NCBI RefSeq assembly: GCF_030412785.1
Contig: NZ_CP125295.1
Coordinates: 2,356,001-2,420,000, forward strand
Source: Paraburkholderia sabiae
Lineage (GTDB): Bacteria; Pseudomonadota; Gammaproteobacteria; Burkholderiales; Burkholderiaceae
DNA: 64,000 nt
Direction of reading: 5' to 3'
Of the stretch, positions 17,273 through 26,514 are shown piece after piece (the stretch's first letter is position 1; every line of letters starts with the position of its first letter). Below the pieces are notes generated by a model, which was given only the letters and a program-made list of their open reading frames with translations, did not search any database and was not told the origin of the DNA. Position numbers and translations under genes: made by a program.

Positions 17273-19888
17273 ATGCGCAAACTCCTCCTGATCTGTCTGC
17301 TCGCGCTCTTCTGCGCGCCCGCCTTCTCCGCCGTGACGGCCACGACGAGTGCGTCGGGCGCGTCCGCCACCACTGTCACGCTGACACCCGAACAGGCCCG
17401 CCAGGCGCTGCAGGTGCTCAACGACCCCAAAAAACGCGCGCAGATCGAAGACACGCTCACCGCGATCGCCGCCGCGGGCGTCCTCGCGACGCCTGCCGCG
17501 CCGGCCTCGGGCGCATCGGCGGCGGCCGCCACCGACAGCGCATCGGGCGCGAGCGCGACGACCGCGTTCAAGTCGAACGGGCTCGCGTCGCAGCTGGTGC
17601 GCCAGGGCGCGCACTGGTTCAAGCAGGGCGGCATGACGCTCAAGCGCTCGATCGCCGTGCTGCTCGATACGTCGTCGGCGCGCTACTGGTGGAACGTGCA
17701 GCTATCCGATCCGCACGAGCGTGGGAAAGTGTTCGGCGTGCTGCTCGCACTCATCGGCACGCTGCTGCCCGCGATCGCGCTCGAATGGCTGGCGCGGCGG
17801 CTGCTGCGCCGTGCGCGCGCCGCGATCATCGCGCGCCGCGAAGCGCGTGAGGCACGCGACAAGGCGCGCGAAGCGGCTGCCGATACTGCTGCTGCCACAG
17901 CCGCCGATACAGCCGCCACCGCGACCGTCCAGCCGGATGCCGCCGCAGCAGTTCCAGCGCCTGCAAAACCCGCCGTATCGATGTCGACGCCGCCTGCTTC
18001 TTCGTCGGCCTCATCCGACGCCCAGGCGGCGACACCCGACAAATCCGAAACACCCGACAACCAGCAAAAGGAAGCGCGCAGCAAGCGCCAGGCGGAGCAT
18101 CACTGGACCACGCTGCAACGTCTGCCGAGCGCTGCGCTCCAGTTGTGTCTGCGGATGCTGCCGCTCGTCGTGTTCGTTGCCGCCGCGAGCGCGCTGATGT
18201 CGTTCTTCACCGACGACGGCACGATCCAGGACTCGGCGCTCAACGGTCTGATCGACCTGTACGTGATCTGCCGCGCGATCGTGATCGCCGCGGGCTTTTT
18301 CCTGCAACCCGATGCGCCGGGACTGCGTCTGTTGCGCCTGCCCGATAGCTGGGCGCTCTTCATGCAGCGCTGGGTGATCCGTGTGGTCAGCGTGATCGGC
18401 GCGGGCGGCGCGCTGATCGAGATCGCGACCGCGCTCGGCCTCAGCGACGCCGCGCATCTGCCGCTCGTCAAGCTGCTCGCGCTGGTCGGACACGTGATGG
18501 TGTCGATCATGATCCTGCAGTGCCGCGCGCCCATCTCGGCGCTGCTGCGCGAGCGCACCATCGACTCGTCGGTCGAATCGCAACGTCCCGTGACGATCCT
18601 CGCGCACGGTCTCATCGACATGTGGGCATGGGTTGCCGTGTTCATCGTGATGGCGCTGTGGTTCGTGTGGGCGCTCGACGTGCATAACGGCTACCGCACG
18701 CTGCTGCATCTGGGCGGGCTGTCGCTGGCCGTGCTGGTGGCCGCGCGCGTCGCGTCGATCGTGCTGTTCGGCGCGCTCGGGCGCGTGTTCCGCACGCAGG
18801 AACGCGACGAGGACCGCTCGCTGATCCATCAGCACGCGTATCGCTACTATCCGCTAATCCGGCGCGTGGTCTCGACGCTCGTGATCTTCATCAGCGCGCT
18901 CGTGCTGTTCCAGGTATGGGGCTTCGATGTGTGGCAGTTCTTCCGCCCCGGCGCGATCGGCCACCGGCTGACCTCGGCGGTCGTGACGATCTGCGTGGCC
19001 GCGATCGTCGCGCTGGTCGTGTGGGAAATCGCGAACGTGTCGGTCGAAAAGCGCCTTGCGCAATGGACGAAGAGCGGCGACCTCGTGCGCGCCGCACGCC
19101 TGCGCACGCTGGTGCCGATGCTGCGCACTGCACTGTTCGTCGCGATCGCGCTGGTCGTCGTGCTGACGGGTTTGAGCGAACTGGGCGTGAACACGGCACC
19201 GCTGCTCGCGAGCGCGAGCATCTTCGGCGTTGCGCTCGGCTTCGGTTCGCAGAAGCTCGTGCAGGATTTCATCACGGGCATCTTCCTGCTGATGGAAAAC
19301 GCGATGCAGGTCGGCGACTGGGTGACGCTCGCGGGCGTCTCGGGCACGGTCGAATATCTGTCGATCCGCACCGTGCGTCTGCGCGGCGGCGACGGCTCGC
19401 TTTTCACGGTGCCGTTCAGTTCTGTATCGACGGTGAACAACACGAATCGCGGACTCGGCAACGCGGCCGTGCGCGTCAGCATCGCGTATGGCCAGGACGT
19501 CGATCTCGCGATTGCCACGCTCAAGGAAATCGGCGCGTCGTTGCGCGAGGACGATCAGTTCAAGGCGGGGATTCTGTCGGACTTCAGCTTCTGGGGTGTC
19601 GACGCCGTCGATGGCGCCTCCGTCACGCTCGCGGGTCAGATCCAGTGCCGCGACACGTCGCGCTGGGGCGTGCAGCGCGAATTCAACCGGCGCATCTTCG
19701 ATCAGTTCCGCGCGAAGGGCATCGAGATCTCGAATCCGCAGCGCAGTATGCTGATTTCGTCGAATCCGGCCGGCAGCGGCGCGGAAACCGATGCGGGCGA
19801 CGACGAACTCCAAGGCCCGCCGCGTCCGACTAACGCCAAGGAAAACACGCAGTCGGACAAGCCCGCGCCGAAGGCCGCGCGACACTAG
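17273..19888 (+). CDS. large mechanosensitive channel protein, MscS family
   Basis: 871 residues from the ATG at 17273, chosen because it gives a signal peptide (MRKLLLICLLALFCAPAFSA). A long N-terminal periplasmic and linker region is Ala-rich and low in complexity (about 200-290). It is followed by many membrane helices and a C-terminal MscS core: ASIFGVALGFGSQKLVQDFI is the pore-lining TM3 and beta-domain start, followed by GDWVTLAGVSGTVEYLSIRT. MscS-type channels release solutes on hypo-osmotic shock. The size places it with MscK/YbdG-like or YnaI-like large forms. It converges with the SRPBCC gene, 18 bases away. Confidence 0.87.
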   Translation: MRKLLLICLLALFCAPAFSAVTATTSASGASATTVTLTPEQARQALQVLNDPKKRAQIEDTLTAIAAAGVLATPAAPASGASAAAATDSASGASATTAFKSNGLASQLVRQGAHWFKQGGMTLKRSIAVLLDTSSARYWWNVQLSDPHERGKVFGVLLALIGTLLPAIALEWLARRLLRRARAAIIARREAREARDKAREAAADTAAATAADTAATATVQPDAAAAVPAPAKPAVSMSTPPASSSASSDAQAATPDKSETPDNQQKEARSKRQAEHHWTTLQRLPSAALQLCLRMLPLVVFVAAASALMSFFTDDGTIQDSALNGLIDLYVICRAIVIAAGFFLQPDAPGLRLLRLPDSWALFMQRWVIRVVSVIGAGGALIEIATALGLSDAAHLPLVKLLALVGHVMVSIMILQCRAPISALLRERTIDSSVESQRPVTILAHGLIDMWAWVAVFIVMALWFVWALDVHNGYRTLLHLGGLSLAVLVAARVASIVLFGALGRVFRTQERDEDRSLIHQHAYRYYPLIRRVVSTLVIFISALVLFQVWGFDVWQFFRPGAIGHRLTSAVVTICVAAIVALVVWEIANVSVEKRLAQWTKSGDLVRAARLRTLVPMLRTALFVAIALVVVLTGLSELGVNTAPLLASASIFGVALGFGSQKLVQDFITGIFLLMENAMQVGDWVTLAGVSGTVEYLSIRTVRLRGGDGSLFTVPFSSVSTVNNTNRGLGNAAVRVSIAYGQDVDLAIATLKEIGASLREDDQFKAGILSDFSFWGVDAVDGASVTLAGQIQCRDTSRWGVQREFNRRIFDQFRAKGIEISNPQRSMLISSNPAGSGAETDAGDDELQGPPRPTNAKENTQSDKPAPKAARH

Positions 19889-19906
19889 GCACGCAAGCGC
19901 ACTCCA

Positions 19907-20395
19907 TCACGACGAATGCTCGATGCCCAGCAGCCTGGCATCGAGCAGACCGGCGAGCGCTTCGCCGCCCTGCTGCATCACGTAGTCGTGATTCCATTTG
20001 AAGAACGGGCGCGCGAGCGGCGCCATGAGGTTCATCCAGCCGCGCTTCGTGCGCACGCGCCATTCGTAGCGCACGACCGTCACGTTGCCATGCGACGCGA
20101 ACTGCCAGCGCCCCGTACCCTCGACATCGCCGCACGCTTCGCCTTCGAGCACCGCAAGCGGCTCGATGCGCGTCACGCGCATGTCGAACGCGACGCGGTA
20201 CGGCAAGCGTCCCTTCCACGTATAACGATGCAGCGCGCCGACGCCGTCGCTCGCGCCCGGCTCCACTTCGATCACGCGTTCGACGCATGTCCACCACTGC
20301 GGCCAGCGCGCAGGATCGTGGATCGCGTCCCACACGGCCTGCAACGGCGCGTCGACGCGCCAGATCGTCGTGAAGCGGTATTCGTCCGGGTGCAC
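19907..20395 (-). CDS. SRPBCC family (START-like) protein
   Basis: 162 residues from a GTG at 20395, chosen because CAGGGGAGGCAGGCC precedes it and it leaves a 16-base gap to the helicase gene; an ATG at 20461 would overlap the helicase. The helix-grip fold is suggested by YRFTTIWRVDAPLQAVWDAI and DPARWPQWWTCVERVIEV at the start and a long C-terminal helix. Such proteins bind hydrophobic ligands. It ends the repair operon, and how it would contribute to repair is unclear. Confidence 0.78.
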   Translation of the reverse strand: MHPDEYRFTTIWRVDAPLQAVWDAIHDPARWPQWWTCVERVIEVEPGASDGVGALHRYTWKGRLPYRVAFDMRVTRIEPLAVLEGEACGDVEGTGRWQFASHGNVTVVRYEWRVRTKRGWMNLMAPLARPFFKWNHDYVMQQGGEALAGLLDARLLGIEHSS

Positions 20396-20411
20396 GGCCT
20401 GCCTCCCCTGT

Positions 20412-22685
20412 TCACTGCGTCGTTCCCACCTTCCACCAGCGCGGCAACAGCCGCCTGACATCCGCGCGCTGATAGCGATCGTCGATCAGATGCACGACGC
20501 CCTCGTCGCGTTCCGTGCGGATCACGCGCCCCGCCGCCTGCACGACCTTCTGCAAGCCCGGATACAGATACGCGTAGTCGTAGCCGTTGCCGAACTGCGC
20601 ATCGAACGTGCGGCGCATCTGTTCGTTGACGTCGTTCATCTGCGGCAAGCCGAGCGTCGCGATGAACGCGCCGATCAGCCGCTCGCCGACGAGATCGATG
20701 CCTTCGGAAAACGCGCCGCCCAGCACCGCGAAGCCGACGCCCGCACCACCCGCAGCAAAACGCGCGAGAAACGCGTCGCGCGCCGCTTCGTCCATGCGCG
20801 GCGCCTGCGTCCAGATGGGCACGTGCGGATGCCGCTCGCCCATCGAATCGGCGACACGCTGCAAATAGTCGAAGCTGCTCAGAAAGCCGAGATAGTTGCC
20901 GGGACGCTCGGAATATTGCTGCGCGATCAGATCGACGATCGGCTCCAGCGAACGCTCGCGATCGCGCCAGCGTGTCGACACGCGATGCGCAACACGCACC
21001 TCCAGCTGCTCCGCCCTGAACGGCCCCTCGACGTCGAGCCAGCCTGTGTCGTCAGGCAGGCCGAGCATGTCGCGATAGAAGTGCTGCGGGCTGAGCGTGC
21101 CCGAAAACACGATGGTCGTGCGCGCCGCTGCATAGCGCGGTTTGAGGAATGGCGCGGGAATCACGTTGCGTACACAGATCGACGTAGCGGGCTTCGCGCG
21201 CGACGCGCCATGCTGCGATTCCAGCGTCACATCGACGATCGAATGATCGCCGAACTCCTCGACGAGCGACATGAAATGCAGCGCGTCGAAATAGAAACGC
21301 AGCGCGTTTTCATCGACGGAATGCGGCGCTTCCGCAAGCTGATCGCCAATCGATGCAATCAGATTCTGCACCGCCGACTGCAGCTTCGCAGGCACATCGG
21401 GCAGCACTTCATACGCGACATTGCGCTCGCGATTCAACGCATTCCACTCGCGATTCAAACGGTCGAACGGCTTTTTTAGCGCAGCGGGCACGATATGACG
21501 TGCGCCGCGAAACGCAGCCTGATCCAGCGTCGCGCTGTACATGCGGCGGGCGCGGTCGGGCAGATTGTGCGCTTCGTCGGCGAGCACGGCCACGCGCCAG
21601 CCGTTCAGCTGCGTGAGCGCATACAGCATTGCGCTGCCGTCGAAGTAGTAGTTGTAGTCGCCGATCACGACGTCGCACCAGCGCGTCATTTCCTGTGCGA
21701 CATAGTACGGACAGACATCATGCGCGAGCGCCGCTTCGCGCACGGCCGCGCGGTCGAGCGTGCGCGCCTGCAAGGCCGTGTCGCGCGCGGCGGGCAAACG
21801 GTCGTAGAAGCCGCGCGCGAGCGGACACGATTCGCCGTCGCACGATTTGTCGGGATGCTCGCAGGCTTTATCGCGTGCGACGAGTTCGAGCGTGCGCAAC
21901 GGCAACACAGATTCGCTTCGATGCAGCGATTCGATGGCATCGAGCGCGAGCGCGCGGCCCGGCGTCTTGGCCGTCAGAAAGAACACACGATCGAGATGAT
22001 CCGCGCCGCACGCCTTCAACAGCGGAAAGATCGTGCCGAGCGTCTTGCCGATGCCCGTCGGCGCCTGCGCCATCAGACAGCGCCCGTCGCGCGCCGCGCG
22101 GAACACGGCGACGGAAAGCTCGCGCTGTCCGCTGCGAAACTCGCCGTACGGGAAGCGCAGCGCGTTCAGCGCGGCGTTGCGCGCGTCGCGATGCACTTCC
22201 TCGCGCGCGGCCCACGCGACGAAGCGCCCGCATTGATCTTCGAAGAATGCACGCAACGATGCCGCCGTGTGCTGTTCCGTCAGCACGGTTTCCTTCTGCT
22301 CGCCGATATCGAAGTAGACAAGCGCGACATCCAATTCAACGAGACCGCGCGCTTCGCACAGCAGATGCCCATACACCAGCGCCTGCGCCCAATGCAAAGC
22401 GCGATGATTCGCGGGCATCCGTTCGAGGTCGCCGCGATGCGTCTTGATCTCTTCGAGCCGGTTGAGGGCCGGGTCGTAGCCATCGGCGCGACCACGCACG
22501 GTCAGCCCGTGATGCGAACCCGTCAGCGTGATTTCCGTTTCGTAGCCGGACGCGCGCCGTGCTGTTACGACCTGATGCCCGGCGATGCCTTCGAGCGCCG
22601 ACGGCGCGGGCGTGAAGCGCAGATCGAGATCGCCGCGCCGCGCGGTGAACTCGCAGAGCGTGCGCACGGCGACGACGTACGTCAT
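20412..22685 (-). CDS. DinG/XPD-type helicase with N-terminal Cas4-like nuclease region
   Basis: 757 residues. Residues 30-115 carry PD-(D/E)xK nuclease motifs of the RecB/Cas4 kind: H37, GRADGYD (65-71), E79-I-K81 and Q101xxxY105. The helicase part has Walker A APTGIGKT (208-215), four cysteines fitting an Fe-S cluster (C275, C282, C287, C325) and the DEAH box (370-373). VQAAGRVIRTERDEG is helicase motif VI. Its ATG overlaps the stop of the FAN1-like gene as ATGA, so the two are translationally coupled. A role in repair of branched or damaged DNA is inferred. Confidence 0.88.
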   Translation of the reverse strand: MTYVVAVRTLCEFTARRGDLDLRFTPAPSALEGIAGHQVVTARRASGYETEITLTGSHHGLTVRGRADGYDPALNRLEEIKTHRGDLERMPANHRALHWAQALVYGHLLCEARGLVELDVALVYFDIGEQKETVLTEQHTAASLRAFFEDQCGRFVAWAAREEVHRDARNAALNALRFPYGEFRSGQRELSVAVFRAARDGRCLMAQAPTGIGKTLGTIFPLLKACGADHLDRVFFLTAKTPGRALALDAIESLHRSESVLPLRTLELVARDKACEHPDKSCDGESCPLARGFYDRLPAARDTALQARTLDRAAVREAALAHDVCPYYVAQEMTRWCDVVIGDYNYYFDGSAMLYALTQLNGWRVAVLADEAHNLPDRARRMYSATLDQAAFRGARHIVPAALKKPFDRLNREWNALNRERNVAYEVLPDVPAKLQSAVQNLIASIGDQLAEAPHSVDENALRFYFDALHFMSLVEEFGDHSIVDVTLESQHGASRAKPATSICVRNVIPAPFLKPRYAAARTTIVFSGTLSPQHFYRDMLGLPDDTGWLDVEGPFRAEQLEVRVAHRVSTRWRDRERSLEPIVDLIAQQYSERPGNYLGFLSSFDYLQRVADSMGERHPHVPIWTQAPRMDEAARDAFLARFAAGGAGVGFAVLGGAFSEGIDLVGERLIGAFIATLGLPQMNDVNEQMRRTFDAQFGNGYDYAYLYPGLQKVVQAAGRVIRTERDEGVVHLIDDRYQRADVRRLLPRWWKVGTTQ

Positions 22686-24388
22686 GCCGCCTCCGCGTCG
22701 GTCTCGCCGGCGAGCATGCTCTCTTTCCAGCGGACATCGAGTACGCGCACAGGCATCTCGTGCTGCACGCAGTACGCGAGCCAGCGAATCTGGTTGTCCT
22801 GCAGACGATCGCCCGGCCCTTTCACTTCGATCAGTTCGTAGCGCCGCTCGTTCGGCCAGAAGCGGATCAGGTCGGGCAAGCCCGAACGGTTCGCGCGAAT
22901 ATCGACGAGCAGCCGTTCGAACCACAGCTTCAGATGCGCGGAGGGCAGGCAATCGAGCGCGAGCGTCAGCAGTTCGAGCGTGAGCATGCCCCAGAACACG
23001 AACGGCGATTGCAGACCGGCTTTCGTTTCGAAGTGCCGCAGAATCGTTGCTCGGTAAGCGCCGCTTTCGAGTTGTGCGAGACATGCGTCGAACTGTGCGG
23101 CGCGGCGCGTGCGGAAGTCGGGCGCGTGCAGATCGGCGGGACCGCGCTGGAACGGGTGAAAGAACGCTCCCGGCACAGCCGCGAACACGGGCTCCCAGCA
23201 CAGCAGACCGAACAGCGAATTGATCAGCGCGTTTTCGACGTAATGCACGGGCGCGTCTTCCGTCGACAGATGGTCGCGCACTGCGTATTCGACGGCGATG
23301 GGCTCCAGCGGACGCGCCAGTTCCAGCATGCCACGCTGCGCGGCACGCGCACTGGCGGCTTTTTGCGCGGCAAGACCGAGCCGCCGTTGCAGCCGGGGCA
23401 CGATGCGCGCAAGACGCTGCAGTTCTTCTTCGTCCTCGGGAGCGGCTGACGCATGCAGCGCCAGCGCGAGCGCCGCTTCGTCGCGTCCGGCGCGCTCCAG
23501 CACGCGCATACGCCGATGCCGCGCGCCCGGCCACGCGCAGCGTTCGTACACACGCAACGCGGTATCCCAATCGTGCCGCCGCTCCGCATGATGGCCGATC
23601 GCGAACAGCAGCTTCGCGCGTCGTAAAGCGAGCCACGCGTTGTGCTCAGTATCGATCGCATCGACGGCTTCGAGTAGCGGATCAAGCGCTTCGTCCGCCG
23701 TCAATTCAAGCGCTTCGCGGCACGCATGCAGCGCCAGATAACAGTCGACATCCGCGCGCTGCTGAAACGCCCGCGACGACGACTCGAACGCGACGCGCTC
23801 GTACTGGAACACGCCGAGATCGGCGAGCACGAACTCGGACCAGTCCTGATGCAGATTGCCGAAGAACATCAAACGGAAGCGCTCGCACATCGGCGCGACG
23901 AACACGCGCAACGCGGCTTCTTCCGTTGCGTTATCCCATTCGGTGTACCGCCGGGGCTGCGCGTGTGCAGGGTCCACGGCACGCAACGCTTCGAGCCATT
24001 CGGCCTTGCGCAAGCCCTTGAACTCAGGCGACGCGGCGAACGCGCGCTGCAACTCGGGACGCGTTGCGAGCGCAAACAGTTCGTCGAGCGACACGCCTGC
24101 ATCGGCATCGACCCAGCCGAGCGCGGCGAGCGGCGCGGCCGCCTGCACGGGACAACCGATTTCCGCATACGCGAGCCGCCCGGTGCGAAACAGCGTGCCC
24201 TTGCGCATCAACATGCGTACGAGCAGCGCGCGCGACGCTTTCGGCAGACGCGCGCCGTCGCGCAGAAACGCCGCGAGAAACGCCTGCTCGCTGTCGTCGA
24301 GCAGATCGTCGTAACGCTCGGCGATCCACGCGAGCGCGCGCTCGAAATTCGACAGGTAATAGAACGGATCGGGTGCGTCGGTCGGCAC
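22682..24388 (-). CDS. FAN1-like VRR-NUC structure-specific nuclease
   Basis: 568 residues from a GTG start at 24388. The C-terminal VRR-NUC domain is intact: GLPDLI (D506), then EVK (E521, K523) and the following GPGDRLQDNQ. Upstream are the FAN1 features ENALINSLFGLLCWEPVF and HPFQRGPADL, and the middle is a helical TPR-like region. Eukaryotic and bacterial FAN1 enzymes cut 5' flaps and help unhook crosslinks. A LexA-type box lies 20 bases upstream. It is the first gene of a three-gene operon with the helicase and the SRPBCC gene. Confidence 0.9.
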   Translation of the reverse strand: MPTDAPDPFYYLSNFERALAWIAERYDDLLDDSEQAFLAAFLRDGARLPKASRALLVRMLMRKGTLFRTGRLAYAEIGCPVQAAAPLAALGWVDADAGVSLDELFALATRPELQRAFAASPEFKGLRKAEWLEALRAVDPAHAQPRRYTEWDNATEEAALRVFVAPMCERFRLMFFGNLHQDWSEFVLADLGVFQYERVAFESSSRAFQQRADVDCYLALHACREALELTADEALDPLLEAVDAIDTEHNAWLALRRAKLLFAIGHHAERRHDWDTALRVYERCAWPGARHRRMRVLERAGRDEAALALALHASAAPEDEEELQRLARIVPRLQRRLGLAAQKAASARAAQRGMLELARPLEPIAVEYAVRDHLSTEDAPVHYVENALINSLFGLLCWEPVFAAVPGAFFHPFQRGPADLHAPDFRTRRAAQFDACLAQLESGAYRATILRHFETKAGLQSPFVFWGMLTLELLTLALDCLPSAHLKLWFERLLVDIRANRSGLPDLIRFWPNERRYELIEVKGPGDRLQDNQIRWLAYCVQHEMPVRVLDVRWKESMLAGETDAEAA

Positions 24389-24408
24389 GGCTATCGGACA
24401 CTGAAGGG

Positions 24409-24424
24409 CTGTATATTTATACAG
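24409..24424 (-). promoter_or_regulatory. LexA (SOS) box
   Basis: CTGTATATTTATACAG, a perfect CTGT-N8-ACAG palindrome, 20 bases before the FAN1-like start codon. A -10-like TATGAT on the minus strand (24432-24427) abuts it, so LexA bound here would cover the transcription start. This is established SOS-box form in beta- and gamma-proteobacteria. Confidence 0.85.
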
Positions 24425-24459
24425 CCATCATAGCAAACCCGGCGGTCCCAGCGGCACCA

Positions 24460-26052
24460 TCACGCGCTGCGCACTTCCGTTTCGGCGTACGTGACCTGCA
24501 CGGCAGGCACGAACCACGCGAGACACAACCCGATCAACGCGGCGAGCGCCGCCACCGCGAGCCCGATGTGAATCGACGCGATCAGCGCGTCGCGCGCCAT
24601 ATGCATCATCGGATCGCCGGAATGGCCGGCCGCCACGAGATGCTCGATCAGCGCCGACTGCTCCGCGCGATCGACCAGCACGTCGGGGCTCGCGAACGAC
24701 TTGAGCCATTGCGTCGCCTGATACGAGTCGAGCGAGCGGTTCACGCTCTGCGCGTACAGATGCCCGAGCAGCGCGCCCGTGATCGCCGTGCCGAGCATGC
24801 CGCCGAAAATCCGCAGCGACTGCATCAGCGCCGTCACCGCGCCGAGATGATCGCGCGCGACGATCTGCTGCGAACAGATGGTCAGATTGGTCGCGACGAG
24901 CCCAAGCCCGAGCCCGCTCACGCCCATGCACGCCATCCACACGACATGCGGCTCGTGGCCCTTGAACGTAACGAGCGCGAGACAGCCGATCACGAACAGC
25001 GCGAAGCCGATATGCATCAGCCCGTTCGCGCGCCGGATCCGCGTGACGATGCGGTTGTTCAGCACGCTGCCGACCGTCGTGCCGAGCAGCAGCGGCGTGA
25101 TCAGCATGCCCGAATCGTGCGGCGACATCGCGTAGCCGCCCTGAAACAGCAGCGGCACGTAGAACACCATCGAAAACAGCGCAAAGCCGCCGAGCACCGA
25201 CATCGCGAACAGCGGCGCGAGCTTGCGGTCGAGCAGCACGTCGACGGGCACGACGGGATAGCCCATGCGCTTTTCCCAGAAGTACAGCGTCAGGCCGCAC
25301 ACCGTCGTGACCACGAACAGCAGCACCGTCGTGCCGCTGACGCCTTCTCGTGGCAGCAGTTCGATCAGCAGTTGCAGCGCGCCGAACGTGACGGCGACGA
25401 CGAACGCGCCGAGCCAGTCGAGCTGGATCGGCCCGCTCGTCTTCATGTGGCGCAGCTTCGGCACGAACAGCAGAACGAAGATCAGCGACACGATGCCGAC
25501 GGGCACGTTCACGAAGAACACCAGCCGCCAGCCCTGCATCTGCGTGAGCATGCCGCCGAGCGTCGGCCCGACGATGTTCGCAATGCCGAACGACGACGTG
25601 ACGAACACGAGCCAGCGCAGCCGCAGTTTCGGATCGGGGAACAGATCGGCGACCGTCGCGAACACGGTGCCGATCAGGATGCCGCCGCCGATCCCCTGCA
25701 AGCCGCGCGCGGCGATCAGGAACAGCATGCTCGACGCGAGTCCGCACAGCACGGACGCCAGCGTGAACAGCACGATCGCCGCGATCAGAAACGGCTTGCG
25801 GCCGTACAGATCGCCCAGCCGCCCGAAGATCGGAATGGTGATGACGGACGCGAGCATGTACGAGGTCGCGACCCACGCGTAGAAGTCGAAGCCCTTCAGA
25901 TCGGCGACGATGCGCGGCAGCGCGGTGCCGACGATCGTCTGGTCGAGCGCGACCAGCATCGTGACGAAGGCGACGCCCAGCATCGCGAGCAGCGACTCGC
26001 GAAACGGCAACAATTGCCGGCCGGGATCGTGAGCGACGATGGCGGACCTCAT
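24460..26052 (-). CDS. MFS multidrug transporter, DHA2 type
   Basis: 530 residues from the ATG at 26052, preceded by GGTGGAGCACGCC. The frame runs open to 26202 without a better ribosome site. Fourteen membrane segments are predicted. Motif A is GRLGDLYGRKPFLIAA, and FVTMLVALDQTIVGTALPRI is the DHA2-type first helix. GIANIVGPTLGGMLTQ corresponds to motif C. The substrate is unknown. It is separated from the SOS-controlled operon by 71 bases, and read-through from this gene into that operon is possible because no terminator is visible. Confidence 0.86.
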   Translation of the reverse strand: MRSAIVAHDPGRQLLPFRESLLAMLGVAFVTMLVALDQTIVGTALPRIVADLKGFDFYAWVATSYMLASVITIPIFGRLGDLYGRKPFLIAAIVLFTLASVLCGLASSMLFLIAARGLQGIGGGILIGTVFATVADLFPDPKLRLRWLVFVTSSFGIANIVGPTLGGMLTQMQGWRLVFFVNVPVGIVSLIFVLLFVPKLRHMKTSGPIQLDWLGAFVVAVTFGALQLLIELLPREGVSGTTVLLFVVTTVCGLTLYFWEKRMGYPVVPVDVLLDRKLAPLFAMSVLGGFALFSMVFYVPLLFQGGYAMSPHDSGMLITPLLLGTTVGSVLNNRIVTRIRRANGLMHIGFALFVIGCLALVTFKGHEPHVVWMACMGVSGLGLGLVATNLTICSQQIVARDHLGAVTALMQSLRIFGGMLGTAITGALLGHLYAQSVNRSLDSYQATQWLKSFASPDVLVDRAEQSALIEHLVAAGHSGDPMMHMARDALIASIHIGLAVAALAALIGLCLAWFVPAVQVTYAETEVRSA

Positions 26053-26514
26053 GGCGTGCTCCACCGAAAAGCGTCCGCGCATGCCGCGGACCAGCATCCA
26101 GGCATCCTGCTCTAACGAGAGTGGTACTCGCGTTTGAAAATAGCAAGGCCAACCGGCGCGCATCGCCGGCACTTTCTCGCGCAAACCTTTGCTCGATGCC
26201 ATTGCCGGCGAAATCCAGCCGGATCGAAGCGAATTGGCCTCAGGCCGCGAGCGCAGAAAAAAATGCTTTCAAAACAGGGCGCTACCGCTTATTCAGGGGT
26301 TTCTGAAAATACGGGTAATTGCCGCTCAAGTCGCGATTGGCGCTTGCCGTTAAGCGAAAGTCAGCCGACGTTTGCGCCGATCGATCGACCGGTCCCGCAG
26401 CGGCGGCCGACACAAAAACGCACCCGTCATCCAACCGGCGACGGCGATCCATCGCACCGCATGTCCGGCCACGAGCCCGCGCGCGGCGCACCGCACTTCT
26501 TTCGATCAGACGAC
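26053..26514. other. divergent intergenic region
   Basis: About 460 bases between a leftward transporter and the rightward DUF3034 operon. I see no gene, strong terminator, sigma-54 element or LexA box. Both transcription units must start here, but no promoter stands out by eye. Confidence 0.45.

Noticed and set aside
20412..24388. FAN1-like nuclease and helicase operon as an anti-phage defence island
   Set aside because: The LexA box and the FAN1/DinG family assignments fit DNA repair better, and there are no integrase, toxin or phage genes alongside.
24064..26115. 683-codon plus-strand frame across the FAN1-like gene and MFS gene
   Set aside because: It is an antisense shadow with His/Arg/Gln-rich text. 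Both minus-strand genes have clear family motifs.
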